From the NCBI RefSeq assembly GCF_000025345.1, contig NC_013757.1, forward strand, positions 4,340,001 through 4,404,000: a DNA stretch of 64,000 nt. Direction: 5' to 3'. Under the pieces are notes generated by a model, which had not been told where the DNA came from, ran no database searches, and saw only the letters and a program-made list of their open reading frames with translations. Every line of letters begins with the position of its first letter. The stretch's first letter is position 1. This DNA comes from Geodermatophilus obscurus DSM 43160 (GTDB taxonomy: Bacteria > Actinomycetota > Actinomycetes > Mycobacteriales > Geodermatophilaceae). The position numbers and the translations under genes are program-made. Positions 22,971 to 32,620 of this stretch are shown here, piece by piece.

Positions 22971-23159
22971 GTACAGGTCCTTCCCTGCGGAGACCTGCGC
23001 CTACCAGCGCAGGGGGTGGTCCGGCCCCTCCCGCCTGATCTTTGAGCAGACAGCAGGAGAAGCGGGATCCAGTGGGTGCGGAGCGGTTGTGCGGCGACGG
23101 ACATCAAATCGTCTGCAACGCCCCGCGCGAGGCTCGCCCGACTGGGCGGCTACGCCGTG

Positions 23160-23188
23160 AGCCTAGTGCTGGCCCACAGACGCGACAA
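23160..23188 (-). promoter_or_regulatory. Probable rho promoter with long leader
   Basis: Reading the minus strand, TTGTCG (23188-23183), a 17-bp spacer and TAGGCT (23165-23160). Transcription would start near 23152, leaving a leader of about 180 nt before the rho GTG, in keeping with the autoregulated leaders of rho genes. Confidence 0.5.
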
Positions 23189-23215
23189 CACCGATCGGAA
23201 CCGGTGTGTTCCTCG

Positions 23216-24256
23216 TTATCGAGACGATACCCCAGGGGTCCCGACCTGCACGTCTGCACCGCAGGGATCGACGTCCAGAACCCGCAGGAACCAACCCGGA
23301 GGAGTGAGATCCCTCACCTCGTGCAGCCCGTCTCGGCCGGCGGAGCGCCGGGTGAGGACGAGCAGGCTCGGTCCCGCACCGGAGACGACGGCGGCGTGAC
23401 CGGCCGTGCGCAGCCGGTCGAGCAGCTGCGCGGAGTCCGGCATGGCCGCCGCGCGCTGCTGCTGGTGCAGCCGGTCCTCGGTCGCCTCGAACAGCAGGCC
23501 GGGCGCGGCGGTCAGCGCGTGCACGAGCAGCGCGGCCCGCCCGGCGTTGAAGGAGGCGTCGGCGTGCGGGACCGCGTCGGGCAGCAGGCCGCGGGCGACG
23601 TGCGTGGACAGCGTCCCGTCGGGGACGAGCACCACCGGCACCAGGTCGGGCGAGACCTCGAGCTGCTCGGCGCGGGCACCGCCATCGGTCATCCAGGACA
23701 GCGTCGCGCCGCCGAGCAGGCACGGGGCGACGTTGTCCGGGTGCCCCTCCAGCTCGGTGGCGAGCCGCAGCACGGCGTCCCGGTCGACGCCCTGGACCTC
23801 GGGGCACAGCGCCCACGCGCCGACCAGACCGGCGACCACCGCGGCGGCCGACGAGCCCATCCCGCGCCCCTGCGGGATGCCGTTGCGCGCGACGACGGCC
23901 AGCCCCGGCGGCGTCCAGCCGAGCGCGTCGCACCCGGCGCGGAACGCCCGGACGACGAGGTGCGACTCGTCGGTGGGCAGCGTGTGCGCCCCCTCGCCGG
24001 TCAGCGCGACCTCGAGCCCGCTGTGCCGGACGGCGAACTCGACGACGTCGTGGCAGGTCAGCGCCAGCCCGGCGCTGTCGAACGCCGGACCGAGGTTGGC
24101 GCTGGTCGCGGGCACGCGGACGCGCGCCGTGGAAGGACCCCGTCCTGCCCTCCGCTCGGGGAAGGACCCACTGCCCCCCACTGCTCGCGAGCTCGCGGCG
24201 GGACCCTGCAGGGGGCCGACCCCGGACGCGGCCGGAGGTCCCGTTCCCTCGGTCAC
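23216..24256 (-). CDS. thrB: Homoserine kinase (ThrB) with a repeat-encoded N-terminal extension
   Basis: 346 residues from GTG 24256. A GHMP kinase phosphorylating homoserine for threonine synthesis. The conserved core begins only at residue 45 ([20 protein letters not shown]), then the phosphate loop [17 protein letters not shown] and a late [10 protein letters not shown]. Residues about 14-43 ([20 protein letters not shown] and following) are translated from a copy of the dispersed palindromic repeat. The GTG overlaps the thrC stop as GTGA. A GTG at codon 48 is the only start after the repeat and would remove the first beta-strand, so translation through the repeat is favoured. Stop is TAA, rare in this window. 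Confidence 0.92.
   Translation of the reverse strand: MTEGTGPPAASGVGPLQGPAASSRAVGGSGSFPERRAGRGPSTARVRVPATSANLGPAFDSAGLALTCHDVVEFAVRHSGLEVALTGEGAHTLPTDESHLVVRAFRAGCDALGWTPPGLAVVARNGIPQGRGMGSSAAAVVAGLVGAWALCPEVQGVDRDAVLRLATELEGHPDNVAPCLLGGATLSWMTDGGARAEQLEVSPDLVPVVLVPDGTLSTHVARGLLPDAVPHADASFNAGRAALLVHALTAAPGLLFEATEDRLHQQQRAAAMPDSAQLLDRLRTAGHAAVVSGAGPSLLVLTRRSAGRDGLHEVRDLTPPGWFLRVLDVDPCGADVQVGTPGVSSR
24128..24217 (+). repeat. Dispersed palindromic repeat, copy 6, inside the thrB 5' coding region
   Basis: A partial unit (GGAAGGACCCCGTCCTGCCC, 24128 on) is followed by a full unit from about 24160 (AAGGACCCACTGCCCCCCAC, GCTCGCGAGCTCGCGGCGGG, ACCCTGCAGGGGGCC). It is read in frame on the opposite strand as the N-terminal extension of ThrB. 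Confidence 0.8.
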
Positions 24257-25338
24257 AGGCCGAGCTGCGCGGCGGCGGCTGCGGCGTCGACCGGCACGGT
24301 CACCGGGGCCGGCGCGCCGGAGATCGCCCACTCCGGGTCCTTGAGCCCGTTGCCGGTGACGGTGCAGACGACCCGCTGTCCCGGCTCGAGCCCACCGGCC
24401 TCGGCGACCTGCAGCAGACCGGCGACCGACGCAGCGGACGCCGGCTCGACGAAGACCGCCTCGGTGCGGGCCAGCAGCCGGTAGGCCGCGAGGATGGCCC
24501 GGTCGGTGACGGCGTCGATCCGGCCGCCGGACTCGTCCCGGGCGGCCAGCGCCTTGGTCCAGGACGCCGGGTTGCCGATGCGGATGGCGGTGGCGATGGT
24601 CTGCGGCTGCTCGACGACCTGCCCGGTGACGATCGGGGCGGCGCCGGCGGCCTGGAAGCCCCACATGCGCGGTGTCCTCGTGGCGGTGCCGTCGGCGGCG
24701 TACTCGCGGTAGCCCTGCCAGTACGCGGTGATGTTGCCGGCGTTGCCGACCGGCAGGCAGTGGACGTCCGGGGCGTCGCCGAGCACGTCGACGATCTCGA
24801 ACGAGGCGGTCTTCTGCCCCTCGATCCGGAACTGGTTGACGCTGTTGACCAGGCTGACCGGGTAGTCGATCGCCAGCTTGCTGGCCAGCGCGAGGCAGTC
24901 GTCGAAGTTGCCGTCGACCTGCAGCAGCTTGGCGCCGTGCACCAGCGCCTGCGCCAGCTTGCCCAGCGCGATCTTGCCCTGCGGGACGAGGACGGCGCAG
25001 ACCATCCCGGCGCGGGCGGCGTAGGCGGCGGCGCTGGCGCTGGTGTTGCCGGTGGACGCGCAGATGACCGCCTGGGCGCCCTCCTCCCTGGCCTTGGTGA
25101 TGGCCATGGTCATCCCGCGGTCCTTGAACGACCCGGTCGGGTTGGCGCCCTCGACCTTGAGGTAGACGTCGCAGCCGGTGCGGCGGGACAGCTCCTGCGC
25201 CGGCACCAACGGGGTCGCCCCCTCCTGGAGGGTGACCACCGGTGTGCTGTCGCTGACCGGCAGCCGCGAGCGATAGGCCTCGATGAGCCCCGGCCACAGC
25301 GGTGAGACGGTGCCCCGGACGGGCAGCTGCGTCGTCAT
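24253..25338 (-). CDS. thrC: Threonine synthase
   Basis: 361 residues, a short class of PLP-dependent threonine synthase. It converts O-phosphohomoserine to threonine. The PLP lysine is Lys72 in [30 protein letters not shown] is the substrate-phosphate loop, and [16 protein letters not shown] binds the PLP phosphate. ATG at 25338 overlaps the hom stop (ATGA) and its own stop overlaps the thrB GTG, so hom-thrC-thrB are translationally coupled. Confidence 0.96.
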   Translation of the reverse strand: MTTQLPVRGTVSPLWPGLIEAYRSRLPVSDSTPVVTLQEGATPLVPAQELSRRTGCDVYLKVEGANPTGSFKDRGMTMAITKAREEGAQAVICASTGNTSASAAAYAARAGMVCAVLVPQGKIALGKLAQALVHGAKLLQVDGNFDDCLALASKLAIDYPVSLVNSVNQFRIEGQKTASFEIVDVLGDAPDVHCLPVGNAGNITAYWQGYREYAADGTATRTPRMWGFQAAGAAPIVTGQVVEQPQTIATAIRIGNPASWTKALAARDESGGRIDAVTDRAILAAYRLLARTEAVFVEPASAASVAGLLQVAEAGGLEPGQRVVCTVTGNGLKDPEWAISGAPAPVTVPVDAAAAAAQLGL

Positions 25339-26627
25339 GACAGTCCCTCCACACGCAGGATGCTGGTGACGCCGCGCACGGCGGGCATGCCCCGGAGCGC
25401 GGTCACCGTCGCCGAGAGCGCCGCGTCCGGAGCGCTGTGCGTCACGATGACCAGCGTCGCGGCGTCCCCGTGCCCGTCCTGGCGCACGGTGGCGATGCTG
25501 ACCCCGTGGCGGGCGAACTCCTGCGCCACCGTCGCGAGCACGCCCGGCTTGTCGGCCACGTCGAGGCTGATGTGGTACCGGGTCGGGGTCTCGGCGATCG
25601 GCCGCGCGGGCAGGCCCGCGTAGGCGGTGACGCCGGGCCCGGCGACCCCGGCGACCCGGTTGCGCGCGACGGCGACCAGGTCGCCCAGGACCGCGCTGGC
25701 GGTCGCGTCCCCGCCGGCGCCCTGGCCGTAGAACATCAGCTGCCCGGCGGCCTCGGCCTCGACGAACACCGCGTTGAACGCCCCGCCGACCGAGGCCAGC
25801 GGGTGCGTCGTCGGGATCATCGCCGGGTGCACGCGGACGGCGACGGAGTCCCCACCCTCGCCCGGCACCCGCTCGCAGATCGCCAGCAGCTTCACCGTGC
25901 AGCCGATCTCGGCGGCGCGGGCGACGTCGGTCGAGGTGACCGCGGAGATGCCCTCGCGGTACACGTCGGCGGCCGACACCGGGGTGTGGAAGGCGAGCGA
26001 GGCGAGGATGGCGGCCTTGGCGGCGGCGTCGAAGCCGTCGACGTCGGCGGTCGGGTCGGCCTCGGCGTAGCCGAGGTCGGTGGCCTCGGCCAGCGCCTCG
26101 GTGAAGCCGTGCCCGGTCTCGGCCATGCGGGACAGGATGTAGTTGGTCGTGCCGTTGACGATGCCGACCACCCGGCGCAGCTGGTCCCCGGCCAGCGACT
26201 CCCGCAGCGGGCGCAGCAGCGGGATGGCGCCGGCCACGGAGGCCTCGTAGTACAGGTCGACGCCGGCCTCGGCCGCGGCCGCGTGCAGCTCGACGCCGTC
26301 GTCGGCCAGCAGCGCCTTGTTGGCGCTGACCACCGACTTGCCCGCCCCGAAGGCGGCCAGCAGCAGCGAGCGCACCGGCTCGATGCCGCCGATGACCTCC
26401 ACGACGAGGTCCACGTCGGGCCGCGTCACCAGCCAGTGCGCGTCGGTGGTGAGCAGGTGCGGGGGGACGTCGGGGTGCCGGTCGGGACGGCGGACCGCGA
26501 CTCCGGCGACCTCGACGGGACGGCCGATGCGGGCGGCGAGGTCCGGCGCCTGCTCCTCCAGCAGCCGCAGCACCGCGCTGCCGACGGTGCCGCAGCCCAG
26601 CAGGGCGACCCGCAGCGGCGCCGTCAC
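25335..26627 (-). CDS. hom: Homoserine dehydrogenase
   Basis: 430 residues, monofunctional (no aspartokinase domain). It reduces aspartate semialdehyde to homoserine. N-terminal Rossmann motif [18 protein letters not shown], catalytic region [14 protein letters not shown] and [18 protein letters not shown], and a C-terminal ACT domain ([20 protein letters not shown] onwards) for threonine feedback. The GTG at 26627 overlaps the lysA stop as GTGA. In M. tuberculosis thrA-thrC-thrB has the same order. Confidence 0.96.
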   Translation of the reverse strand: MTAPLRVALLGCGTVGSAVLRLLEEQAPDLAARIGRPVEVAGVAVRRPDRHPDVPPHLLTTDAHWLVTRPDVDLVVEVIGGIEPVRSLLLAAFGAGKSVVSANKALLADDGVELHAAAAEAGVDLYYEASVAGAIPLLRPLRESLAGDQLRRVVGIVNGTTNYILSRMAETGHGFTEALAEATDLGYAEADPTADVDGFDAAAKAAILASLAFHTPVSAADVYREGISAVTSTDVARAAEIGCTVKLLAICERVPGEGGDSVAVRVHPAMIPTTHPLASVGGAFNAVFVEAEAAGQLMFYGQGAGGDATASAVLGDLVAVARNRVAGVAGPGVTAYAGLPARPIAETPTRYHISLDVADKPGVLATVAQEFARHGVSIATVRQDGHGDAATLVIVTHSAPDAALSATVTALRGMPAVRGVTSILRVEGLS

Positions 26628-28078
26628 GAGGTCACCCCGGCGGGGTGCTCGGGCGCGGGCTGGGACGGCGCGACCGCGGGCGCGGGCACGTCGGCGAGGA
26701 CGGCGTCGAGGGCGAACACGTCCGACAGTGTCTGACGCCGGACGATCTCCGTGGCGGCGCCGTCCCGCACGGCGACCACCGGCGGCTTGAGCAGATAGTT
26801 GTAGTTGCTCGCCATCGACCAGCAGTAGGCGCCGGTCGCGGCGACCGCGAGCAGGTCGCCGGGCTGGACGTCGGCGGGCAGCCACAGGTCGCGTACCAGG
26901 ATGTCCCCGCTCTCGCAGTGCTTGCCGACCACCCGGCACAACGCCGGCGGGGCGTCGGACTCCCGGTTGGCCAGCACGCAGGTGTAGGAGGCGTCGTAGA
27001 GCGCGGTGCGGATGTTGTCACTCATCCCGCCGTCGACGGACACGTAGTTGCGCACCTGCGGGGCGCCCTGCCCGCCGCTGCCGAGCCGGACCGGCTTGAT
27101 CGTGCCGATCTCGTAGAGCGTCACCGTGCCGGGGCCGGCAATGGCGCGCCCGGGCTCGACGGCCAGCCGGGGCACCGGCAGCCCGAGCGCGTCGCACTCG
27201 GCGGCGACGGCGCTGCGCAGCCGCCGGGCGACGTCGCCGGGGCTGACCGGGTCGTCGCCGGGCAGGTAGGCGATGCCGAAGCCGCCGCCGAGGTTGAGCT
27301 CCCCCAGCACCTCGCCGGTGGCCTGCCGCACCTGGCCGAGCAGACCCACCACCCGGTGCGCGGCCGCCTCGAACCCGGCGGTGTCGAAGATCTGCGAGCC
27401 GATGTGGCTGTGCAGGCCGGTCAGCCGCAGCGCCGGCTCGCGGATCACCCGGACCGCGGCGGTCAGCGCGTCGCCGGTGGCCAGCGAGAACCCGAACTTC
27501 TGGTCCTCGTGGGCGGTGGCGATGAACTCGTGGGTGTGCGCCTCGATGCCGACCGTCGTCCGGATCAGCACCGGCACCGGCGCGCCGCCGGCGGCGACCC
27601 GGGCGGCGGCCAGCGGCACCAGCCGGTCGACCTCGTCGAAGGAGTCGAGGACGACGTGGCCGATGCCGGCGTCGACGGCCAGCTGCAGCTCGACGAGCGA
27701 CTTGTTGTTGCCGTGCAGGGCGATCCGCCCGGCCGGGAAGCCGGCGGCCAGGGCGAGGGCCAGCTCGTTGCCCGAGCAGGCGTCGAGGTGCAGGCCGTCG
27801 TCGGCGATCCAGCGGGCGATCTGACCGCAGAGGAACGCCTTGGAGGCGTAGTGCACGTCCGCGTCGGTGAAGGCGGCGGCGAAGTCGGCCGCGCGGCTCC
27901 GGAAGTCGCCCTCGTCGAGGACGAACAGCGGCGTGCCGTGGGTGCGCGCCAGCTCGGTGACCGGCCGGCCGCCCAGGTGCAGCTCGCCGTCGACCCGCCG
28001 GGCCGAGCGCGGCCAGACCTGCGGGTCCAGCGCGCCGAGGTCGGCCGGTGGCAGGCCGACGGACGGCGGCGGGGTCAT
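26624..28078 (-). CDS. lysA: Diaminopimelate decarboxylase
   Basis: 484 residues. Alanine-racemase-fold PLP enzyme making lysine from meso-DAP. PLP lysine is Lys80 in [24 protein letters not shown] is the glycine loop for PLP phosphate, [11 protein letters not shown] follows, and KHCESGDIL carries the second-subunit active-site cysteine. The ATG at 28078 was chosen; the first 25 residues are Pro-rich and not conserved, so a slightly later start is possible. Directly upstream of hom with overlap, downstream of argS by 32 bp. Confidence 0.96.
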   Translation of the reverse strand: MTPPPSVGLPPADLGALDPQVWPRSARRVDGELHLGGRPVTELARTHGTPLFVLDEGDFRSRAADFAAAFTDADVHYASKAFLCGQIARWIADDGLHLDACSGNELALALAAGFPAGRIALHGNNKSLVELQLAVDAGIGHVVLDSFDEVDRLVPLAAARVAAGGAPVPVLIRTTVGIEAHTHEFIATAHEDQKFGFSLATGDALTAAVRVIREPALRLTGLHSHIGSQIFDTAGFEAAAHRVVGLLGQVRQATGEVLGELNLGGGFGIAYLPGDDPVSPGDVARRLRSAVAAECDALGLPVPRLAVEPGRAIAGPGTVTLYEIGTIKPVRLGSGGQGAPQVRNYVSVDGGMSDNIRTALYDASYTCVLANRESDAPPALCRVVGKHCESGDILVRDLWLPADVQPGDLLAVAATGAYCWSMASNYNYLLKPPVVAVRDGAATEIVRRQTLSDVFALDAVLADVPAPAVAPSQPAPEHPAGVTS

Positions 28079-28110
28079 CCCCCCGTGCAGCGGCCCGGCC
28101 GGGTGCGCTC

Positions 28111-29772
28111 TCACATCCGCTCCGGGGCGCTCACGCCGAGCACGCCGAGGCCGTTGCGCAGCACCACGGCGGTCGCCGCGCACAGCCACAGCCGGGCGAC
28201 GGTCAGCGGGGTCGTCTCCTCGTCCCCGCGGGGCAGCACCCGGCAGGAGTCGTAGAAGCGGTGGTACGTGCCGGCCAGCTCCTCCAGGTAGCGAGCCACC
28301 CGGTGCGGAGCGCGCAGCTCCGCGGCCGAGGTGAGCACCCGCGGGAACTCCCCGAGCGCCCGCAGCAGCGCGTTCTCCCGCTCGTGGGTCAGCTGCGCGG
28401 CGTCGACGTCCCCCGGCTCGCCGAGGGCGATGCCCAGGTCGGCGGCGTTGCGCAGCACCGAGGAGATCCGCGCGTGCGCGTACTGGACGTAGAAGACCGG
28501 GTTGTCGTTGGTCTGCCGGCTCCACAGGTCGAGGTCCAGGTCGATCTGCTGGTCGACCGAGGCCCGTGCCAGCGCGTAGCGGGCGGCGTCCGCGCCGACG
28601 GCCTCCACGAGGTCCTCGAGCAGGACGACGGTGCCGGCCCGCTTGCTCATCCGCACCGGCTCGCCGTCGCGGACCAGGTTGACCAGCTGGCCGAGCAGGA
28701 TCTCCAGGTTGGCGTCGGGGTCGTCGCCGACCGCGGCGACCAGCGCCCGGTACCGGCCGACGTACCCGGCGTGGTCGGCGCCGAGCATGATCACGACCTT
28801 GTCGAAGCCCCGGGAGCGCTTGTCCAGGTAGTAGGCGCAGTCGGCGGCGAAGTAGGTCGGGTCGCCGTCGCTCTTGACCAGGGGCCGGTCCTTGTCGTCA
28901 CCGAAGTCGGTGGTGCGCAGCCAGGTGGCGCCGTCGGCCTCGTAGACGTGGCCGTTCTCCCGCAGCCGGGCGATCGCCTTCTCCAGGGCGCCGGTCTCGT
29001 GCAGCGTGCGCTCGCTGAAGTAGACGTCGAACTCGACGCCGAACGCGGCGAGCGTCCGCTTGATCTCGGCGAACATCAGCTCGACGCCGCGCTCGCGGAA
29101 CCGCTCCTGCTGCTGCTCGTCGGGCAGCTCGAGCACGCCGGGCTCGGCGGCGACGACCTGCGCGGCGATCTCGCCGATGTAGTCGCCGGCGTAGCCGTCC
29201 TCGGGGACCGGCCGGCCGACTGCGGCGGCCATCAGGCTGCGGGCGAACCGGTCGATCTGCGCCCCCGCGTCGTTGAAGTAGTACTCCCGCGTCACCGACG
29301 CGCCGCTGGCCTCCAGCAGCCGGCCGAGGGCGTCACCCACGGCAGCCCAGCGCGTGCCGCCGATGTGCACCGGGCCGGTCGGGTTGGCGGAGACGAACTC
29401 CAGGTTGAGCCGCTGCCCGGCGAGGGTGCCGGTGTGCCCGTAGGCAGGGCCGGCGGTGACCGCGTCGACGGCGATCCTGCCGAGCGCGCCCTGCGCCAGG
29501 GTGATGTTGAGGAAGCCGGGGCCCGCGACGTCGACGGAAGCGATGCCCGGGTGCGCCCGCAGCTCCCCGGCGAGCAGCTCGGCCACCTCCCGCGGCGGCC
29601 GCCCGGCCGGCTTGGCCAGGCGGAGCGCCACGTTGGTGGCGTAGTCGCCGTGCTCGGGGTTCTTCGGGCGCTCGACCACGACCTCGGCGGGCACCTCGAC
29701 GGGCAGCGCGCCTCGCCCGACGACCGCGCCCACGGCGGTGCGTACGACGGCCTGCAGCTGCTCGGGTGTCAC
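28111..29772 (-). CDS. argS: Arginyl-tRNA synthetase
   Basis: 553 residues, class I synthetase. HIGH-type motif in [25 protein letters not shown]-type motif as [17 protein letters not shown]-terminal Add-1 tRNA D-loop recognition domain, and C-terminal DALR domain ending [15 protein letters not shown] start at 29772. First gene of the argS-lysA-hom-thrC-thrB run. Divergent from the DUF3105 gene, and a tRNA-Arg gene lies 1.7 kb away. Confidence 0.97.
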   Translation of the reverse strand: MTPEQLQAVVRTAVGAVVGRGALPVEVPAEVVVERPKNPEHGDYATNVALRLAKPAGRPPREVAELLAGELRAHPGIASVDVAGPGFLNITLAQGALGRIAVDAVTAGPAYGHTGTLAGQRLNLEFVSANPTGPVHIGGTRWAAVGDALGRLLEASGASVTREYYFNDAGAQIDRFARSLMAAAVGRPVPEDGYAGDYIGEIAAQVVAAEPGVLELPDEQQQERFRERGVELMFAEIKRTLAAFGVEFDVYFSERTLHETGALEKAIARLRENGHVYEADGATWLRTTDFGDDKDRPLVKSDGDPTYFAADCAYYLDKRSRGFDKVVIMLGADHAGYVGRYRALVAAVGDDPDANLEILLGQLVNLVRDGEPVRMSKRAGTVVLLEDLVEAVGADAARYALARASVDQQIDLDLDLWSRQTNDNPVFYVQYAHARISSVLRNAADLGIALGEPGDVDAAQLTHERENALLRALGEFPRVLTSAAELRAPHRVARYLEELAGTYHRFYDSCRVLPRGDEETTPLTVARLWLCAATAVVLRNGLGVLGVSAPERM

Positions 29773-29984
29773 CGCACGAGCGTACTGACCGGGCGTCCGC
29801 GTCCCGTGCGGGCTTCCTCACCCTCGCCCCGACCCTCCCCCGCGCTCCCACGAGGCGTTCACCCCGCGCACCTAGACTCGGCCGCCGGAACGGCCGCGCG
29901 GGAGCCGCAGCGCGGCCCGCCCGGCCCGGCGCACGCACGGGGCCGGGGAGACCGGCACGGACACCGAGCACCAGAGGAGAGGCC

Positions 29985-30764
29985 TTGGCCAAGGACCGCA
30001 AGCCCGAGACCGGTCGCGCGAGCGGCGGAGCGAGCCGGTCGGGCGCGGGAGGCGGGAAGGGCGGGCGCACGCGCCCGCCGGTGACGAACGTCGTCACCCC
30101 GCAGCGGCCGTGGGGGCTGATCGCGGCCGCCGTCGCCGTCGTGGTGTTCGCCGCCGCCGTCCTCACCTACGCCGTCCTGCAGGTCAACGAGGCCGAGGAG
30201 AACCGGGTCGACGCCGTCGACGAGATCGGCGGCGTCCAGACCTTCGACTACGCCCCCGGCCAGGAGCACGTGACCACCCCGGTCACCTACGAGCAGTCCC
30301 CGCCGGTCGGCGGGCCGCACGACGGCGAGTGGGCCGACTGCACCGGCACCGTCTACGACGTGCAGATCCGGCAGGAGAACGCCGTGCACAGCCTTGAGCA
30401 CGGCGCCGTCTGGATCACCTACGACCCCGCGGTCGTCAGCGGGGACGCGCTGGACACGCTCACCGCGTTCGCCGACGAGTCCGGCCGGATGGTCTCCCCC
30501 AACCCCGGCCAGGACTCCCCGATCAGCCTGCAGTCCTGGAACCACCAGCTGAAGGTCGACTCGGCCGACGACCCGCGGATCGAGCAGTTCGCCGACTTCC
30601 TGACCTACAACCAGGAGTTCTACCCCGAGCCGGGCGCCAGCTGCGAGAACCCGCAGTTCACCAGCGACCCGCTGGTCGTGGGCGAGGGCAGCCGCGGCGC
30701 CACCTCGATGACGACCGACGCCCCGACCACGCCGACGGCCGGGGCCGAGACCGGCGCTCCGTGA
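29985..30764 (+). CDS. DUF3105 family membrane-anchored protein
   Basis: 259 residues from a TTG start preceded by AGAGGAGAGG. A basic Gly/Ser-rich N-terminus of about 42 residues, one transmembrane helix (WGLIAAAVAVVVFAAAVLTYAVLQ) and an extracytoplasmic DUF3105 domain with YEQSPPVGGPHDGEWADCTG, HSLEHGAVWITYDP and a second Cys in GASCENPQF. The Cys pair and conserved His residues suggest metal or disulfide chemistry, but no function is established. The stop overlaps the DUF305 gene as GTGA, and DUF3105-DUF305 pairs recur in actinobacteria, hinting at a shared extracytoplasmic role. Confidence 0.85.
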   Translation: MAKDRKPETGRASGGASRSGAGGGKGGRTRPPVTNVVTPQRPWGLIAAAVAVVVFAAAVLTYAVLQVNEAEENRVDAVDEIGGVQTFDYAPGQEHVTTPVTYEQSPPVGGPHDGEWADCTGTVYDVQIRQENAVHSLEHGAVWITYDPAVVSGDALDTLTAFADESGRMVSPNPGQDSPISLQSWNHQLKVDSADDPRIEQFADFLTYNQEFYPEPGASCENPQFTSDPLVVGEGSRGATSMTTDAPTTPTAGAETGAP

Positions 30765-31414
30765 CCCCCGCGCGCAGCCCGCTGCGGGCGGCCCTGCTGG
30801 CGGTCATCGCCGTCGGGCTGGTCTTGATCGGCGGGGGCGCCGCGGTGGCCCTCGGCCTGGGCCGGGGCGAGCCGGCGCCGACGGCAGACTCCGTGGAGGC
30901 CGGGTTCGCCCGCGACATGTCCCGGCACCACCTGCAGGGCGTGGAGATGGCCAACCTGGCGCCGGAGCGGAGCACCGACCCGGAGGTCCGCCAGCTGGCG
31001 TTCGACATCGCCGAGACCCAGCAGAACCAGGTGGGGCGGATGCAGGGCTGGCTGGCGCTGTGGGACCTGCCGCCGACCGGCGGGGACACGATGGCCTGGA
31101 TGGCCGCCGCCGAGGGGCACGGCGAGCACGACACGGGCGCGGCGGACGGCGGGCTGATGCCGGGGATGGCCACCGAGGAGGAGCTGGCCCAGCTGCGCGC
31201 CCTGTCGGGCACCGGGTTCGACGTCGAGTTCCTGCGGCTGATGATCCGGCACCACCAGGGTGGCTTCGAGATGGCGCAGTACGCCGCCGAGCACGCCGGT
31301 GTGCCCGCCGTCGCCGGGCTGGCCGGCACCATCGCCGAGACCCAGGCGGCGGAGGTGACGACGATGGAGCGGATGCTCACCGCCCGCGGGGGCACCCCGC
31401 TCCCCGCGCCCTGA
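30761..31414 (+). CDS. DUF305 family exported protein
   Basis: 217 residues. N-terminal signal or anchor (ALLAVIAVGLVLIGGGAAVA, residues 10-29). The DUF305 ferritin-like domain appears as two repeats: FARDMSRHHLQGVEMANLAP near residue 50 and FLRLMIRHHQGGFEMAQYAA near residue 160. Each carries the HH(x)2G(x)2EM motif of this family, some of which are copper-associated. A Met/His-rich loop (MAWMAAAEGHGEHDTG) lies between them. GTG start overlaps the DUF3105 stop. Confidence 0.85.
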   Translation: MTPARSPLRAALLAVIAVGLVLIGGGAAVALGLGRGEPAPTADSVEAGFARDMSRHHLQGVEMANLAPERSTDPEVRQLAFDIAETQQNQVGRMQGWLALWDLPPTGGDTMAWMAAAEGHGEHDTGAADGGLMPGMATEEELAQLRALSGTGFDVEFLRLMIRHHQGGFEMAQYAAEHAGVPAVAGLAGTIAETQAAEVTTMERMLTARGGTPLPAP

Positions 31415-31447
31415 CGCACCACCCCCGGGACGCCGCGGCGGGGCTGG

Positions 31448-31453
31448 TAGGTT
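31448..31453 (+). promoter_or_regulatory. -10 box for tRNA-Arg
   Basis: TAGGTT about 20 bases before the tRNA 5' end, placing the transcript start near 31460. No clear -35. Confidence 0.35.
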
Positions 31454-31473
31454 CTACGACGCCCCACCGCAGA

Positions 31474-31545
31474 GCCCCCGTAGCTCAGGGGATAGAGCAC
31501 CGCCCTCCGGAGGCGGGTGCGCAGGTTCGAATCCTGCCGGGGGCA
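31474..31545 (+). tRNA. tRNA-Arg (anticodon CCG)
   Basis: Seven-base acceptor stem GCCCCCG pairs exactly with 31538-31544 and the discriminator is A31545. The D arm (GCTCAGGGGATAGAGC), the anticodon stem CCGCC/GGCGG with loop CTCCGGA (anticodon CCG) and the T arm GCAGGTTCGAATCCTGC are all canonical. It reads CGG codons, which are common in this genome. The 3' CCA is not encoded. Confidence 0.97.
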
Positions 31546-31553
31546 CCCAGCAC

Positions 31554-31587
31554 CGAGAGGCCCCACCGTCCACGGCGGGGCCTCTCG
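31554..31587 (+). terminator. Hairpin terminator after tRNA-Arg
   Basis: CGAGAGGCCCC (31554-31564) pairs with GGGGCCTCTCG (31577-31587), an 11-bp perfect stem nine bases after the tRNA. Confidence 0.75.
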
Positions 31588-31646
31588 TGCGTCCGGGGCC
31601 GGTCAGGCCGCCGCTCCCCGGCGGGGCGCACCCGCCGGGGCCGGCG

Positions 31647-32510
31647 TCATGCGCGCAGCCCGGCGACGGCGACGGCCACCGCCTCGGCCAGCGACGTCGG
31701 CTCCCGGCCGAGCAGCCGGACCAGGTCGTTGCCCTCGACGAGCAGCTCGCCGGCCGCGACCCCGCGGTCGCCGTCGGCGAACACGGCCGCGACCGGTGCC
31801 GGCAGGCCCGCGGCCACGAGGACCTGCTGGTACTGCTCGACCGGCAGGTCGGTGTAGGTCACCGTGCGTCCGGTGGCCGCGGAGACCACCTCGGCCAGCT
31901 CGGTCATCGTGAAGGGCGCGCCGCCCAGCTCGTACACCGCGCCCGCGTGCCCGTCCGTGGCCACGACGGCGGCGGCCGCCGCCGCGTAGTCGGCCCGCGT
32001 CGCCGCGCTGACCGCGCCGTTCCCGGCGGCACCGGCGATGCCGTGCGCCAGGTGCACCGGCAGCTGACCGGTGTAGTTCTCGACGTACCAGCTGTTGCGC
32101 AGCAGCGCGTGCGGCACCCCGGCCGCGGCCAGCAGCTGCTCGGTGACCCGGTGCTCCTCCGCCAGCAGCAACGTGGAGGTGTCGGCGCGCACGATGCTCG
32201 TGTAGGCGACGAACCCGACGCCGGCGGCCTGCGCCGCCGCGACCGCGTTGCCGTGCTGGCGGACGCGCTGGCCGACCTCGCTGCCGGAGACCAGCAGCAG
32301 CCGCTCAGCGCCGTCGAACGCCGCCTTCAGGGACGTCACGTCGTCGTAGTCGGCGTGGCGGACGACGACGCCGCGGGCGGCGAGGTCGGCGAGCACCTCC
32401 GTGCGGCGCCCGGCGGCGACGACCTCGGCGGCCGGGACACCGCGCTCCAGCAGGGCCTCGACGGCCAGCCGGCCCAACTGTCCGGTGGCTCCGGTGACGA
32501 CGATCGACAT
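31647..32510 (-). CDS. NmrA/QorB-like NAD(P)-binding oxidoreductase
   Basis: 287 residues. Rossmann motif SIVVTGATGQLGRLAVEALL at the N-terminus, a DYDD..SLKAAFDGAERLLLVSGSE strand typical of atypical SDRs of the NmrA/TMR family, YTSIVRADTSTLLLAEEHR, and LRNSWYVENY, a landmark of QorB (NADPH:quinone oxidoreductase 2). It lacks the classical YxxxK catalytic pair. Likely reduces quinones or acts as a redox sensor. ATG at 32510. The 3' end lies close to the tRNA terminator, convergently. Confidence 0.82.
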   Translation of the reverse strand: MSIVVTGATGQLGRLAVEALLERGVPAAEVVAAGRRTEVLADLAARGVVVRHADYDDVTSLKAAFDGAERLLLVSGSEVGQRVRQHGNAVAAAQAAGVGFVAYTSIVRADTSTLLLAEEHRVTEQLLAAAGVPHALLRNSWYVENYTGQLPVHLAHGIAGAAGNGAVSAATRADYAAAAAAVVATDGHAGAVYELGGAPFTMTELAEVVSAATGRTVTYTDLPVEQYQQVLVAAGLPAPVAAVFADGDRGVAAGELLVEGNDLVRLLGREPTSLAEAVAVAVAGLRA

Positions 32511-32532
32511 GCTGCTGCTCCTCCAGGGCTGG

Positions 32533-32564
32533 GTGCGGGGGCGGACCGCGGTCCGCCCCCGCAC
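32533..32564. terminator. 32-bp near-continuous palindrome between two oxidoreductase genes
   Basis: GTGCGGGGGCGGACC (32533-32547) and its exact complement (32550-32564) are separated by only GC, giving a 16-bp palindrome in each direction. It lies downstream of the SDR gene on the minus strand and upstream of the NmrA-like gene. Likely a terminator, but it could bind a dimeric regulator. Confidence 0.6.
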
Positions 32565-32620
32565 AACCCCTTCGACGGGGAGTCATTCCCGCCATGGGGG
32601 TGGGCACCCCCGGCGCGCGG

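Noticed and set aside
21234..23045. A plus-strand frame with Val/Gly/Thr repeats that looks like a repetitive surface protein
   Set aside because: The repetition only mirrors the 21-bp tandem units of rho on the other strand.
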